Shown: positions 8,619 to 16,701, counted from the first letter of the stretch. The stretch: DNA of 64,000 nucleotides from Kluyvera ascorbata ATCC 33433 (GCF_000735365.1 NZ_JMPL01000010.1:16481-80480), one strand, 5' to 3'. Translations and numbers: made by a program. Notes: generated from the letters alone by a model not told the origin.

Positions 8619-11600
8619 TTACACCTTTTCCAAGTTCACCAGGAAGGACTTGAATTCCGGCGTCTGCGAGTTCGCATCACCAACGGACGGAGTTAAGGTG
8701 TTCGCAATAAACCCTTTCTTCGCCACGCCTTCATAGCCCCAGTGGATTGGAATACCGATGGTATCGATATCCTTACCGTCAACTTTCAGCGTGCGGATAC
8801 GTTTGGTCACCACCGCCTTGGCTTTGATATAGCCGCGGTTGGAGGAGACCTTCACGGTATCGCCGTGGCCGATGCCGAGCTTATCGGCCAGCTTCTCACC
8901 AATCTCCACGAACTGTTCCGGCTGTGCGATGGCGTTAAGCAGCGCATGTTTGGTCCAGTAGTGGAAGTGCTCGGTCAGACGGTAGGTGGTACCGACGTAC
9001 GGGAACTTGTCCGCTTTACCCAACGCTTCCCTATCGCCTTTAAAGATACGGGCGGCAGGGTTCGAGATGACGTTCGGGTGCAGTGGGTTAGTGCCCAGCG
9101 GCGTTTCAAACGGCTCGTAGTGTTCCGGGAACGGACCTTCTGCCATCTTATCGAGGGCGAACAGGCGACCCATCCCTTCCGGCTGCATGATAAACGGCCC
9201 GACGTTGCTGCCCGGTGCCGCGGTGCTGTAGTCCGGAATATCCACGCCGCCCCATTTCGCGCCGTCCCACTTGATGAGCTGGCGTTTCGGATCCCACGGG
9301 TTCCCCTGCGGGTCTGCGGAAGCACGGTTATACAGGATGCGACGGTTCAGCGGCCATGCCCAGGCCCAGCCCAGCGTGTTGCCAAGGCCGGATGGATCGG
9401 CGTTATCACGACGCGCCATCTGGTTGCCGTCCGGCGTCCAGCTACCGGCGAAGATCCAGCAGCCGCTGGCGGTGGTACCGTCATCGCGCAGTTGGGCGAA
9501 CGAGCTCAGCTGTTGGCCTTTTTTCACGATAACCGCGCCGGTTGCCGGGTCGATAATATCGGCCAGCGCCTTACCGTTGTTCTCCATCGCCACTTCCTCA
9601 GACGCTGGTTCATCCGGCGTTGAGTAGTTCCAGCTCATGTTCAGCACCGCTTCAGGTACCGGGCCGCCCTCTTCGGCGTACATCTTACGCAGGCGTAAGA
9701 AGATACCGGCCAGGATCTCACCGTCGGTGACGGCATCCCCTGGGGCGTCCGCGCCTTTCCAGTGCCACTGCAACCAGCGGCCGGAGTTAACGATAGAACC
9801 GTTCTCTTCGGCGAAGCAGGTAGATGGCAGGCGGAAGACTTCAGTCTGGATTTTCGACGGGTCAACATCGTTTGACTCGCCGTGGTTTTGCCAGAAGGTC
9901 GCCGTTTCAGTGTTGAGTGGGTCAATGGTGACGAGGAACTTCAGTTTAGAAAGCGCCGCGACCGTTTTGTTTTTGTTCGGGAATGAAGCAACCGGGTTAA
10001 AGCCCTGGCACAGATAGCCGTTGACCTTGCCCTCGTTCATCATCTCGAAATACTGCAGGACGTCATACCCTTTGTCCCACTTCGGCAGCCAATCAAAGCC
10101 CCAGCTATTTTCCGCCGTCGCTTTATCGCCGTAGAAGGTCTTCATCATTGAGACGAAGAATTTCGGGTAGTTGCCCCAGTAGTTCACCTGACCATCCAGC
10201 AGCGGTTTAGGCGTGTTGGCGGTGAGATAAGTTTGCAGGTCAGCCTGTTTCTCGCTTGGCAGCGTCATATAGCCCGGAAGGCTTGTCGACAGCAGGCCGA
10301 GGTCGGTCAGACCCTGAATGTTAGAGTGACCGCGCAGGGCGTTCACACCGCCGCCTGCCATGCCCATGTTGCCGAGCAGCAGCTGAATCATCGCCATGGT
10401 ACGGATGTTCTGCGAACCGATGGAGTGCTGCGTCCAGCCCAGTGCATACAGGAACGAGGCGGTTTTATCGTGGGCGCTGGTTTCTGCAATGTACTCACAG
10501 ACTTTCAGGAAGTCCGCCTTCGGCGTACCACAAATCTGCTCAACCACGTCCGGCGTGTAGCGTGAAATGTGCTGTTTCAGCAGATTCCAGACGCAGCGAG
10601 GATGGCTGAGGGTGGTATCGCGTTTGGCGTGACCGTTCTCGTCCAGCTCGTAGTTCCACGAGGTTTTATCGTACTTACGGGCTTCCGGGTCATAGCCGCT
10701 GAACAGGCCGTCGTCGAAGCTAAAGTCTTCGCGCACGATCAGGCTAGCGTTGGTGTAGGCCTCGGTGTACTCGCGGTTGAATTTTTCGTTATTCAACAGG
10801 TACAGCATCACGCCCGACAGGAAGGTAATGTCGGTGCCGGAGCGAATAGGGGCGTAGAAATCCGCCACTGACGCGGTACGCGTAAAGCGGGGATCGATAA
10901 CAATCAGCTTCGCGCCATTATGGATCTTGGCTTCCATCGCCCAGCGGAACCCCACCGGATGCGCTTCTGCCGCGTTCCCACCCATCACAACGATGAGATT
11001 GGCGTTCTTAATGTCAACCCAGTGGTTGGTCATCGCACCGCGACCAAATGTTGGAGCAAGACTTGCTACCGTTGGTCCGTGTCAGACACGCGCTTGGTTG
11101 TCGACCGCGAGCATACCGAGCGCGCGGGTGAATTTCTGGGTTAAGAAGCCGGTTTCGTTACTGGAAGCAGAGGCGCACAGCATCCCGGTGGTCAACCAAC
11201 GGTTAACGGTGGTACCTGCTTCGTTTTTCTCAATAAAGTTGGCGTCACGGTCGGCCTTCATCAGTTTAGCGATGCGGTCAAACGCTTCGTCCCAGCTGAT
11301 TTGCTGCCATTTATTGGAGCCAGGTGCGCGGTATTCAGGGTATTTCAGACGGCTTTCAGAGTGGATAAAGTCCACCAGACCTGCGCCTTTCGGGCACAGC
11401 GCGCCGCGGTTGACCGGGTGATCCGGGTCCCCTTCGATGTGGAAAATTGAGGCTTTCGCGTTTTTTGCGCCGTCGCCGAGGCTATACATTAAAAGCCCAC
11501 AACCGACAGAGCAGTAAGTGCAGGTGTTACGGGTCTCACGGGTGCGCAGCAATTTATACTGCCGTGTTTCCGCGAGTGCGATGCCTGGGGCAAAGCCCAG

Positions 11601-11669
11601 TGCGGCTGCCGTGGTTCCTGCCATACCGCCAGCGCAGATCTTAAAGAACTGCCTTCTGCTGACCTGCAT
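8619..11669 (-). CDS. fdoG: Formate dehydrogenase O, selenocysteine-containing catalytic subunit
   Basis: One 1016-residue protein is encoded across an in-frame TGA at 11082-11084 (codon 196). The sequence runs NQARV-U-HGPTV, exactly the selenocysteine context of E. coli FdoG/FdnG, and the reading frame is uninterrupted on both sides. The N-terminus has a twin-arginine signal (SRRQFFK, cleavage near residue 33). A [4Fe-4S] motif (CTYCSVGCG) follows, then the bis-MGD binding domains. The subunit oxidises formate in the periplasm, and its length equals that of the E. coli enzyme. Automated callers split it into two open frames at the TGA. Confidence 0.97.
11042..11084 (-). promoter_or_regulatory. 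SECIS element and selenocysteine UGA of fdoG
   Basis: The ~40 nt downstream of the UGA (minus strand) contain the conserved apical part with AGCAAGTCTTGCT, the small hairpin whose loop is bound by SelB in E. coli fdnG/fdhF-type elements. It translates in frame as HGPTVASLAPTFGRG. The assignment rests on position and similarity to the known bacterial SECIS. Confidence 0.85.
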
Positions 11670-12050
11670 GGTTAGCTCCTTGTTTCGACATTGTCATTGC
11701 TTGTAATTGTTCTTCGTCGTAGTCAGACGAAGATTCTGAATACTGCGATGCCCTCAGTTCCTGGAGGGCTTTGGTTCAGAATACCACAATATCGGTAGGC
11801 TTGTTCTAACGCGGTTAACGACAGGTGAATGGATTTTGCCAGGGTTAACATTGAATCGTGATATTTATCACATTTAACCCTGCATATCGCACTGATTTTG
11901 CGCGTGATTAACGAAGATAACCATAAGGTAGTACCTCTGGTTTAATCAGTCGTTTTGTAGCAGAATGCCGCGAAAAATGCGTATTGTGCGTTATTGCACC
12001 ACAACTTGATCCATAATAAGCCTCAATTCCCTCCGGTTGTGATGGAATAG
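11670..12050. promoter_or_regulatory. Divergent fdoG / fdhD intergenic region with two nested inverted repeats
   Basis: This 381-bp AT-rich spacer holds the promoters of both units. On the fdoG side, two hairpins lie back to back. One has arms CTTCGTC (11712-11718) and GACGAAG (11726-11732). The other is a nested structure with outer arms ATTCTGAA (11733-11740) and TTCAGAAT (11775-11782) around inner arms GCCCTC (11750-11755) and GAGGGC (11764-11769). They fall 40-115 bp upstream of the fdoG start and lack a following T run, so they do not look like terminators. No regulator site was recognised with confidence. Confidence 0.5.
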
Positions 12051-12920
12051 ATGCCCCTTATTTCGATGTCGTTCAGAGTATTTGCCGTGTTTAATTTTAA
12101 AGATGAAGTCGAACCCTCGTTGCAGCTGATTGGTGCAGCCGAGCGTGCTGTCTTCAGAAGGCCAAAGATTATGCAACCCACACAGGATATTCTCGCTGAA
12201 GAAGTTCCCGTTGCGCTGGTCTACAACGGCATTTCTCACGTCGTCATGATGGCGACGCCGAAAGACCTCGAAGCCTTTGCCATAGGTTTTTCCCTGTCTG
12301 AAGGCATCATTGAACATCCGCGTGAAATATTCGGGATGGACGTTGTGCCGGCCTGCAACGGCATGGAAGTCAGAATTGAGCTCTCCAGCCGTCGCTTTAT
12401 GGGGCTGAAAGAGCGCCGTCGTGCGCTTGCCGGGCGAACCGGGTGTGGCGTTTGCGGCGTCGAGCAGCTCAACGATATTGGCAAACCTATCCAGCCTCTG
12501 CCTTTCAGCCAGACCTTTGATCTGGCTTACCTCGATCATGCGTTAAGGCATTTAAACGATGTTCAGCCCGTTGGCCGTGAGACGGGTTGTACCCACGCGG
12601 CAGCCTGGGTTATGCCATCGGGTGAGCTGGTGGGCGGGCATGAAGACGTGGGTCGCCATGTGGCGCTGGATAAACTGCTGGGCCATCGTGCGCAGGAAGG
12701 GTCGCGCTGGCAGTTGGGCGCAGCGCTGGTTTCCAGCCGTGCCAGCTACGAGATGGTGCAGAAATCAGCCATGTGCGGCGTCGAGATTTTGTTTGCGGTT
12801 TCCGCAGCCACCACGCTGGCGGTAGAAGTTGCCGAACGCTGCAACCTGACGCTGGTGGGTTTTTGTAAGCCGGGCAGAGCGACAATCTACACGCATCCAC
12901 AGCGTCTTATCGGTGAGTAA
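12051..12920 (+). CDS. fdhD: Formate dehydrogenase accessory sulfurtransferase FdhD
   Basis: FdhD transfers sulfur from IscS to the molybdenum cofactor of formate dehydrogenases. The conserved CGVCG cysteine pair (in [12 protein letters not shown]), the GCTHAAAW motif and the C-terminal [24 protein letters not shown] block are all present. The start is uncertain. ATG at 12051 (289 aa) has only a weak GGA upstream, ATG at 12066 is possible, and GTG at 12087 would give 277 aa, the E. coli length. The first ~35 residues differ from E. coli, while the match from [14 protein letters not shown] onward is near perfect. It is divergent from fdoG. Confidence 0.93.
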   Translation: MPLISMSFRVFAVFNFKDEVEPSLQLIGAAERAVFRRPKIMQPTQDILAEEVPVALVYNGISHVVMMATPKDLEAFAIGFSLSEGIIEHPREIFGMDVVPACNGMEVRIELSSRRFMGLKERRRALAGRTGCGVCGVEQLNDIGKPIQPLPFSQTFDLAYLDHALRHLNDVQPVGRETGCTHAAAWVMPSGELVGGHEDVGRHVALDKLLGHRAQEGSRWQLGAALVSSRASYEMVQKSAMCGVEILFAVSAATTLAVEVAERCNLTLVGFCKPGRATIYTHPQRLIGE

Positions 12921-13048
12921 TTAATATTCAATTAATTTGAATGATGACAACAAATCCTTCCGCTTTTCGTTGAACGATGTGAGGACTATTATTTATCACA
13001 TCAAGGCAACACGCCTTACCCAAACAACCAAGTGAAAGGGTTTACATC

Positions 13049-13261
13049 ATGAAAAGCATCAAAACTTTTGTCGCAGTTATCGCTCTTGCCGCTTCTTTCG
13101 GTACCTTCGCTGCTCAGACCGTGACCGCAACTGCCTCTACCATTGACGGTGCAGAAGCGAAAATTGCAGCCCAGGCTGAACAGGCTGGTGCAAGCTCCTA
13201 CAAAATTACCCAGGCTTATTCCGGTAACCGCGTGCACATGACCGCTGAACTGAATAAATAA
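13049..13261 (+). CDS. DUF1471 (YhcN/BhsA-like) small periplasmic protein, copy 1
   Basis: The 70-aa precursor has a signal peptide (KSIKTFVAVIALAASFGTFA, cleavage after FAA or FA at ~21-22) and a ~48-residue mature DUF1471 domain with the family core IDGAEAKIAAQAEQAGASSYKI. Family members (YhcN, BhsA, McbA, YdgH) are stress-linked periplasmic proteins affecting biofilm and acid or peroxide tolerance. The role of this one is unknown. The ribosome-binding site is AAGGG, and a terminator follows at 13282-13306. Its mature part is identical to copy 2 at 15365-15577; the only differences are T6N and V9I in the signal peptide. Confidence 0.88.
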   Translation: MKSIKTFVAVIALAASFGTFAAQTVTATASTIDGAEAKIAAQAEQAGASSYKITQAYSGNRVHMTAELNK

Positions 13262-13281
13262 GCTGCGAGTCACCGTCGAAA

Positions 13282-13306
13282 GAGCGCCCTTGGGGCGCTT
13301 TTTTTG
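13282..13306 (+). terminator. Terminator after DUF1471 copy 1
   Basis: Stem GAGCGCCC/GGGGCGCTT with loop TT, then seven T residues. Confidence 0.85.
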
Positions 13307-13550
13307 TTTCTAGGGTTCTACGCCGGAACTACCGACATTTTCATCACTCCCCCCGTCCTTTTCGTGGAAGATAAGACCTGGATCAATCTGTCCGATGGGC
13401 AGAATCAGATATTTTTATAGGGCGATACAATCCTGTGGTTCCGATGGGTATGACTGAGTTATTTTTCGCTCCCGCCCCGCAGTCTATCGGATGTTTTCCT
13501 GAGGAACATAATGGGAAAATGGATTTAATGAAAATTAACATGGAGCAGTT

Positions 13551-14243
13551 ATGTACAACAATAATGAGGTTATCAGTTACCTACAAGCCAACAAAATTCT
13601 TGCACTGAAGCTCGAGCATGCTGTTTCAGCCGTCGGAGAACAGGTCAGAAATCAGGTTGATATATTAGGTAAGGGGACGACCCGTCTGCTGTATTACACG
13701 TCTTGTTTCACCGATGAATATAACGATGTTTGCCAGCAGCAAAAGACAGAAGATCTGCGTTTTAGAAATGCAGTTATTCGAATTATTCAGCATGGTGATG
13801 TTGTCTATGAAATGCTTCGAATCTACTTTGAAGAAATGTTGAAATACAAAACCAATGCTCAGTTAGAGCATATTAAAAAATTACTTATGGCAGTGAATAT
13901 CCATATAGCTGCTAGCTCCCTTACAGGTGCAGGGTATGCTTTAGCGGTTGCTACCAGCGTTCGTATTGGATTGAATTTAAGTATACAACTCAGTGCCCTT
14001 ACGGGACGTGCTGCGGGCACGGTTGCTGGAGTTGTTGCTACATATGGCCTGGTTCAGAAAGCGGCGGATAGTGCCCATCGTTTACATGTCCAATACCCAG
14101 CCTATTACTCAGGACTTTACATGCAACAACTAGAAATGATGTATTTCCTGATTGAACCAACATTTGAGCGTGCAGGCGCACTAGAAGCGCAATGGTCATC
14201 TGATTCCAATATAGCAAACATCATCACCCGGATGATCCGATAA
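13551..14243 (+). CDS. Candidate pore-forming T6SS effector (230 aa, unrecognised family)
   Basis: I do not recognise this protein by name. It begins with GGAG 6 bp upstream of ATG. Residues 1-110 are charged and helical. Residues 111-167 form a long apolar, Gly/Ala-rich stretch of two helix-like segments (LLMAVNIHIAASSLTGAGYA and RAAGTVAGVVATYGLV). The C-terminal ~50 residues are amphipathic and end in IITRMIR. There is no signal peptide and no catalytic motif. It ends 2 bp before a small membrane-protein gene and lies 0.5 kb upstream of an orphan hcp. By context it resembles Hcp-dependent, pore-forming effectors such as Serratia Ssp6, whose immunity proteins are small membrane proteins. That link is inference, not a sequence match. 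Base composition is more AT-rich than its neighbours. Confidence 0.6.
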   Translation: MYNNNEVISYLQANKILALKLEHAVSAVGEQVRNQVDILGKGTTRLLYYTSCFTDEYNDVCQQQKTEDLRFRNAVIRIIQHGDVVYEMLRIYFEEMLKYKTNAQLEHIKKLLMAVNIHIAASSLTGAGYALAVATSVRIGLNLSIQLSALTGRAAGTVAGVVATYGLVQKAADSAHRLHVQYPAYYSGLYMQQLEMMYFLIEPTFERAGALEAQWSSDSNIANIITRMIR

Positions 14244-14245
14244 CC

Positions 14246-14434
14246 ATGATTCAATCAATAAAAAAATTTCTACTGTGGCAACTCAGATTTTTATCATCGC
14301 TTTATGGTCCGGTGATTTTCACGGTTATTTTTGCTCTACTTCAGGGGCATTTTTTCCCTGACAGCCCTATCTGGCCTATAGGACTATTCGCCATAGTTAT
14401 GGTATTTATTTTTACACGTTACTGTAAATGGTGA
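14246..14434 (+). CDS. Small membrane protein, candidate immunity protein 1
   Basis: The 62-aa protein has two predicted transmembrane helices (~19-36 and ~44-58) around the hairpin motif FPDSPIWP and a basic N-terminus (KKFLLWQLR). It starts 2 bp after the stop of the 230-aa gene, with no strong ribosome-binding site of its own, suggesting translational coupling. It aligns without gaps to the product of 14520-14705 at 25 of 61 positions. Its size, topology and position fit an inner-membrane immunity protein for the upstream protein. Function is inferred from context only. Confidence 0.65.
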   Translation: MIQSIKKFLLWQLRFLSSLYGPVIFTVIFALLQGHFFPDSPIWPIGLFAIVMVFIFTRYCKW

Positions 14435-14514
14435 GAGCGTGAAGATCGCAGTTATTTAAATTACAATGGGTATCGGATGATGAGATTGTAGATATTATTA
14501 TCAGGATGATTAGA
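14435..14514 (+). pseudogene. Relic of the 3' end of a second effector gene
   Basis: Beginning right after the stop of the first small membrane gene, this stretch resembles the end of the 230-aa gene (14166-14240). It shares GAGCGTG, and then 14464-14514 translates as QWVSDDEIVDIIIRMIR against QWSSDSNIANIITRMIR. That is 11 of 17 residues and 33 of 51 bases identical, with no gap. There is no start codon, the frame shifts and extra bases appear between 14442 and 14463, and the frame reads through into TAT CCA before the next gene. It is the remnant of a second, diverged effector whose immunity gene follows. Confidence 0.75.
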
Positions 14515-14519
14515 TATCC

Positions 14520-14705
14520 ATGATGAATATCATTAAAAGATTGATCGGGCGAATATTAAGATCATTGATATTGATGTACAGACCTGCCGTAGTGACGGTT
14601 TTATTTGCAATTGTCCTTTTCCAAATTTTCCCTGACGGGCCAATATGGCCTGTCCCCATATTCTGCATTTTTGCGATCGTTGTTTTTTATCGGTATATGA
14701 AATAA
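14520..14705 (+). CDS. Small membrane protein, candidate immunity protein 2
   Basis: The 61-aa paralogue of the 14246-14434 product has the same two-helix layout and the shared FPDGPIWP hairpin. Identity to copy 1 is 25 of 61 without gaps. ATG at 14520 and ATG at 14523 are both possible starts. The AGGATGAT just upstream belongs to the effector relic and mirrors the CGGATGAT before copy 1, so the retained relic may supply the translation initiation region. It has no intact cognate effector here and would be an orphan immunity gene. Confidence 0.62.
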   Translation: MMNIIKRLIGRILRSLILMYRPAVVTVLFAIVLFQIFPDGPIWPVPIFCIFAIVVFYRYMK

Positions 14706-14753
14706 TAATATTAAAAGATAGCATTATCTTAAATTTATATATAAGGGAATTCT

Positions 14754-15233
14754 ATGTCTGCACCCGCGCATTTATGGCTTGAAGATGAAAATGGTTCGCC
14801 GATCGTTGGTAGTTGTTTAATACCACTTCGTCTGGGGTCTATAGAGTTAAAATCATTTTCTCACGGTGTAACTATCCCGGTAGATCCAAACTGGGGAAAG
14901 CTAACAGGAACGCGCGTCCATCGCCCCATCACGGTAGTGAAGGAATTTGACCAAACGACACCTATTCTGTATCGCGCCGTATGCGAGGGCCGAACACTGA
15001 AAAAAGCAATAATCAAGATGTATCGAATACTGGAGTCGGGCATTGAGTCTGAATATTTCAATATCATCCTGGAAAACGTCAAACTCACGACGCTTTCCCC
15101 TTACCTTGCCCCTAATGGCATGAGTAGCACCCATCTTGAAACGCTCGAGTTGCGTTATGAGGCAATTACCTGGAAGTATACCGAGGGTAATATTATTTAT
15201 CGCGATGTATGGAACGATCGTTGTTGTGCTTGA
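14754..15233 (+). CDS. hcp: Orphan Hcp-family type VI secretion tube protein
   Basis: The 159-aa protein shows the enterobacterial Hcp pattern. It has an N-terminal strand (HLWLEDENGSPIVG), then SFSHGVTIPVDPNWGKLTGTRVHRPI, KEFDQTTPILYRAVCEGRTLKKAIIKMYR, the FNIILENVKLTTLSPY strand pair and the terminal LELRYEAITWKYTEGNIIYRDVW. Hcp hexamers stack into the secreted tube and carry small effectors in their lumen. No tss/tag structural genes are in the window, so it depends on a T6SS encoded elsewhere. It has a good AAGGGA ribosome-binding site. The C-terminus ends in DRCCA, a little unusual. Upstream partners are the candidate effector and immunity genes. Confidence 0.88.
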   Translation: MSAPAHLWLEDENGSPIVGSCLIPLRLGSIELKSFSHGVTIPVDPNWGKLTGTRVHRPITVVKEFDQTTPILYRAVCEGRTLKKAIIKMYRILESGIESEYFNIILENVKLTTLSPYLAPNGMSSTHLETLELRYEAITWKYTEGNIIYRDVWNDRCCA

Positions 15234-15249
15234 GTAAACATGGTCAATG

Positions 15250-15618
15250 AATTTGAATGATGACAACAAATTCTTCCGCTTTTCGTTGAACGATGTGAGG
15301 ACTATTATTTATCACATCAAGGCAACACGCCTTACACAAACAATCAACTTAAAGGGTTTATATCATGAAAAGCATCAAAAATTTTGTCGCAATTATCGCT
15401 CTTGCCGCTTCTTTCGGTACTTTCGCAGCTCAGACCGTGACCGCAACCGCCTCTACCATTGACGGTGCAGAAGCGAAAATTGCAGCTCAGGCTGAACAGG
15501 CTGGTGCAAGCTCCTACAAAATTACCCAGGCTTATTCCGGTAACCGCGTGCACATGACCGCTGAACTGAACAAATAAGCTTAAGCAACTGTAGAAAGAGC
15601 GCCCCAGGGCGCTTTTTT
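15250..15618 (+). repeat. Direct repeat copy 2 (DUF1471 gene with its leader and terminator)
   Basis: Second copy of the block at 12934-13306, in the same orientation, closing the Hcp-effector island. Homologous recombination between the two would delete ~2.3 kb. Confidence 0.9.
15365..15577 (+). CDS. DUF1471 (YhcN/BhsA-like) small periplasmic protein, copy 2
   Basis: The 70-aa precursor is nearly identical to the 13049-13261 product. Only residues 6 (Asn for Thr) and 9 (Ile for Val) differ, both in the signal peptide, so the exported protein is the same. The 5' leader with CACATCAAGGCAACACGCC is conserved as well, suggesting the same regulation. A terminator follows (GAGCGCCC / GGGCGC, then T6). 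The convergent azlD gene begins 20 bp after this terminator. Confidence 0.88.
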   Translation: MKSIKNFVAIIALAASFGTFAAQTVTATASTIDGAEAKIAAQAEQAGASSYKITQAYSGNRVHMTAELNK

Positions 15619-15619
15619 C
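15596..15619 (+). terminator. Terminator after DUF1471 copy 2
   Basis: Stem AGCGCC/GGCGCT with loop CCAG-like bases followed by a T run. It is less perfect than the copy 1 terminator. Confidence 0.8.
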
Positions 15620-15638
15620 GTTTTAGCAGTAGGCCGGA

Positions 15639-15962
15639 TTAGTTGATACCTGCCAGACGCAGCAGTGCGGTAACTACCGCAGCAGCAATAATCACGACGA
15701 TAAGCGGCGCTTTGCGCCAGGCCAGAAATACCGCAAAACCTACCCCCAGCACGCGCGCCGCACCGGAGAAATGCTCCCCCTCATAAAACGTAGTCGCCAG
15801 CGCAACGGAAAAGAGCAGCACCGTGGCGGCATCGGAAAGTAGCGCCTGCGAGCGCTCGGAAAAGGCCAGGCGATTACCCAGCTTCGCGCCGCCAAGACGC
15901 ATCAGATAGGTCCCCACGGAAAGAATGGCGATTCCGGCGATAAACAGCGTCATGTTACCCAT
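15639..15962 (-). CDS. AzlD-family branched-chain amino acid exporter, small subunit
   Basis: The 107-aa protein has three to four hydrophobic helices (FIAGIAILSVGTYLMRLGG at the start, a central LLFSVALATTF and the C-terminal APLIVVIIAAAVVTALLRL). It is the AzlD/YgaH type. With AzlC it forms an inner-membrane exporter of branched-chain or related amino acids. Its ATG shares one base with the azlC stop (TAATG), so the two are translationally coupled. Confidence 0.85.
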   Translation of the reverse strand: MGNMTLFIAGIAILSVGTYLMRLGGAKLGNRLAFSERSQALLSDAATVLLFSVALATTFYEGEHFSGAARVLGVGFAVFLAWRKAPLIVVIIAAAVVTALLRLAGIN

Positions 15963-16624
15963 TATTTTTTCCTCGCCAGCAGGCCAAACAGTGAGAGCAG
16001 AACCGGCAGCCCAACCGGCGCGAACGGTACAGCGGCAAGCGATAGCGCCGCGCCGCTGCAGGCGCGGATAAGCGTGGTGCGATTTTTAAAGGCCGGGATC
16101 ACCAGCGCCAGCAGAATGGCCGGGAATACGGCATCCAGCCCGATGGTTTCTGGTGCGGGCAATAATCTCCCGACTGCTGCGCCAAAAAGTGCTCCGAGCG
16201 GCCAGAAGAGTGCGACGCCAAGACCACAGAGCCAGAAAGCGGCTTTGCGCTGTTCAGGGGTGGGTTGCGATAAGCCAAAGACCACGCTTTCGTCGTTCAT
16301 GATATGGCAGCCAATAAAACTGGCGGCGCGTTTGCCCACCAGGTCACGCACCGTCACGCCAAAAGGAATATGACGAGCGTTGACTAACAGACCCGCCGCC
16401 GCCGCGGCCAACGGGTTTCCGCCGCTGGCAACAATGCCGATAAACATAAATTCTGACGCCCCCGCGAGGACGGAGACCGAGAGCAGCAGCGGTACCCACA
16501 GCGGGAAGCCGTACGCCATTGCTAGCGAACCATAAGAGACGCCGACTACGCCGACAGCGAGACAAACAAGAAAGACGGCCTTAATTGTGCTGCCTTTCAG
16601 ACAGGAGAACATTTTTAATGACAT
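15962..16624 (-). CDS. AzlC-family branched-chain amino acid exporter, large subunit
   Basis: The 220-aa membrane protein of the AzlC/YgaZ family has about five to six helices. The family signature GASEFMFIGIVASGGNPLAAAAAGLLVNARHIPFG is present (~56-90). It is divergent from the XRE–cupin regulator gene at 16727, with three GAACG motifs in the shared spacer. This points to local control by that regulator. The substrate cannot be read from the sequence. Confidence 0.87.
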   Translation of the reverse strand: MSLKMFSCLKGSTIKAVFLVCLAVGVVGVSYGSLAMAYGFPLWVPLLLSVSVLAGASEFMFIGIVASGGNPLAAAAAGLLVNARHIPFGVTVRDLVGKRAASFIGCHIMNDESVVFGLSQPTPEQRKAAFWLCGLGVALFWPLGALFGAAVGRLLPAPETIGLDAVFPAILLALVIPAFKNRTTLIRACSGAALSLAAVPFAPVGLPVLLSLFGLLARKK

Positions 16625-16639
16625 CGAATTTTACCATAT

Positions 16640-16701
16640 CGAACGATATATCCATTATAATGAACGAATCAGTGTGGTAGTTCAAGATGAACGTTTCGTT
16701 C
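16640..16701. promoter_or_regulatory. Probable operator for the azlCD / XRE-cupin divergent promoter
   Basis: The palindrome GAACGTTTCGTTC lies at 16689-16701. Two further GAACG half-sites lie at 16641 and 16662, all between the divergent azlC and regulator starts. They are likely binding sites of the adjacent XRE-family protein (inference). Confidence 0.6.

Larger units (their letters stand above)
12934..13306 (+). repeat. Direct repeat copy 1 (DUF1471 gene with its leader and terminator)
   Basis: This ~373-bp block recurs at 15250-15618. The 115 bp before the two ATGs differ at 6 positions and the 213-bp coding parts at 7, while the terminator stems are similar but diverged. The copies flank the Hcp-effector island in the same orientation. 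Confidence 0.9.

Noticed and set aside
11033-11082. fdoG appearing as two genes split by a TGA
   Set aside because: The TGA is in the exact selenocysteine context (RV-U-HG) with a SECIS-like hairpin after it and an open frame on both sides, so it is a recoded codon and not a nonsense mutation.
12051-12160. Possible frameshift at the fdhD N-terminus
   Set aside because: The first ~35 residues differ from E. coli, but the frame is open, the other two phases give nothing FdhD-like, and a GTG start would give the normal length, so ordinary N-terminal divergence is the better reading.
13551-15233. A complete type VI secretion locus
   Set aside because: Only Hcp is present; no sheath, baseplate, membrane complex or ClpV genes occur anywhere in the 64 kb.
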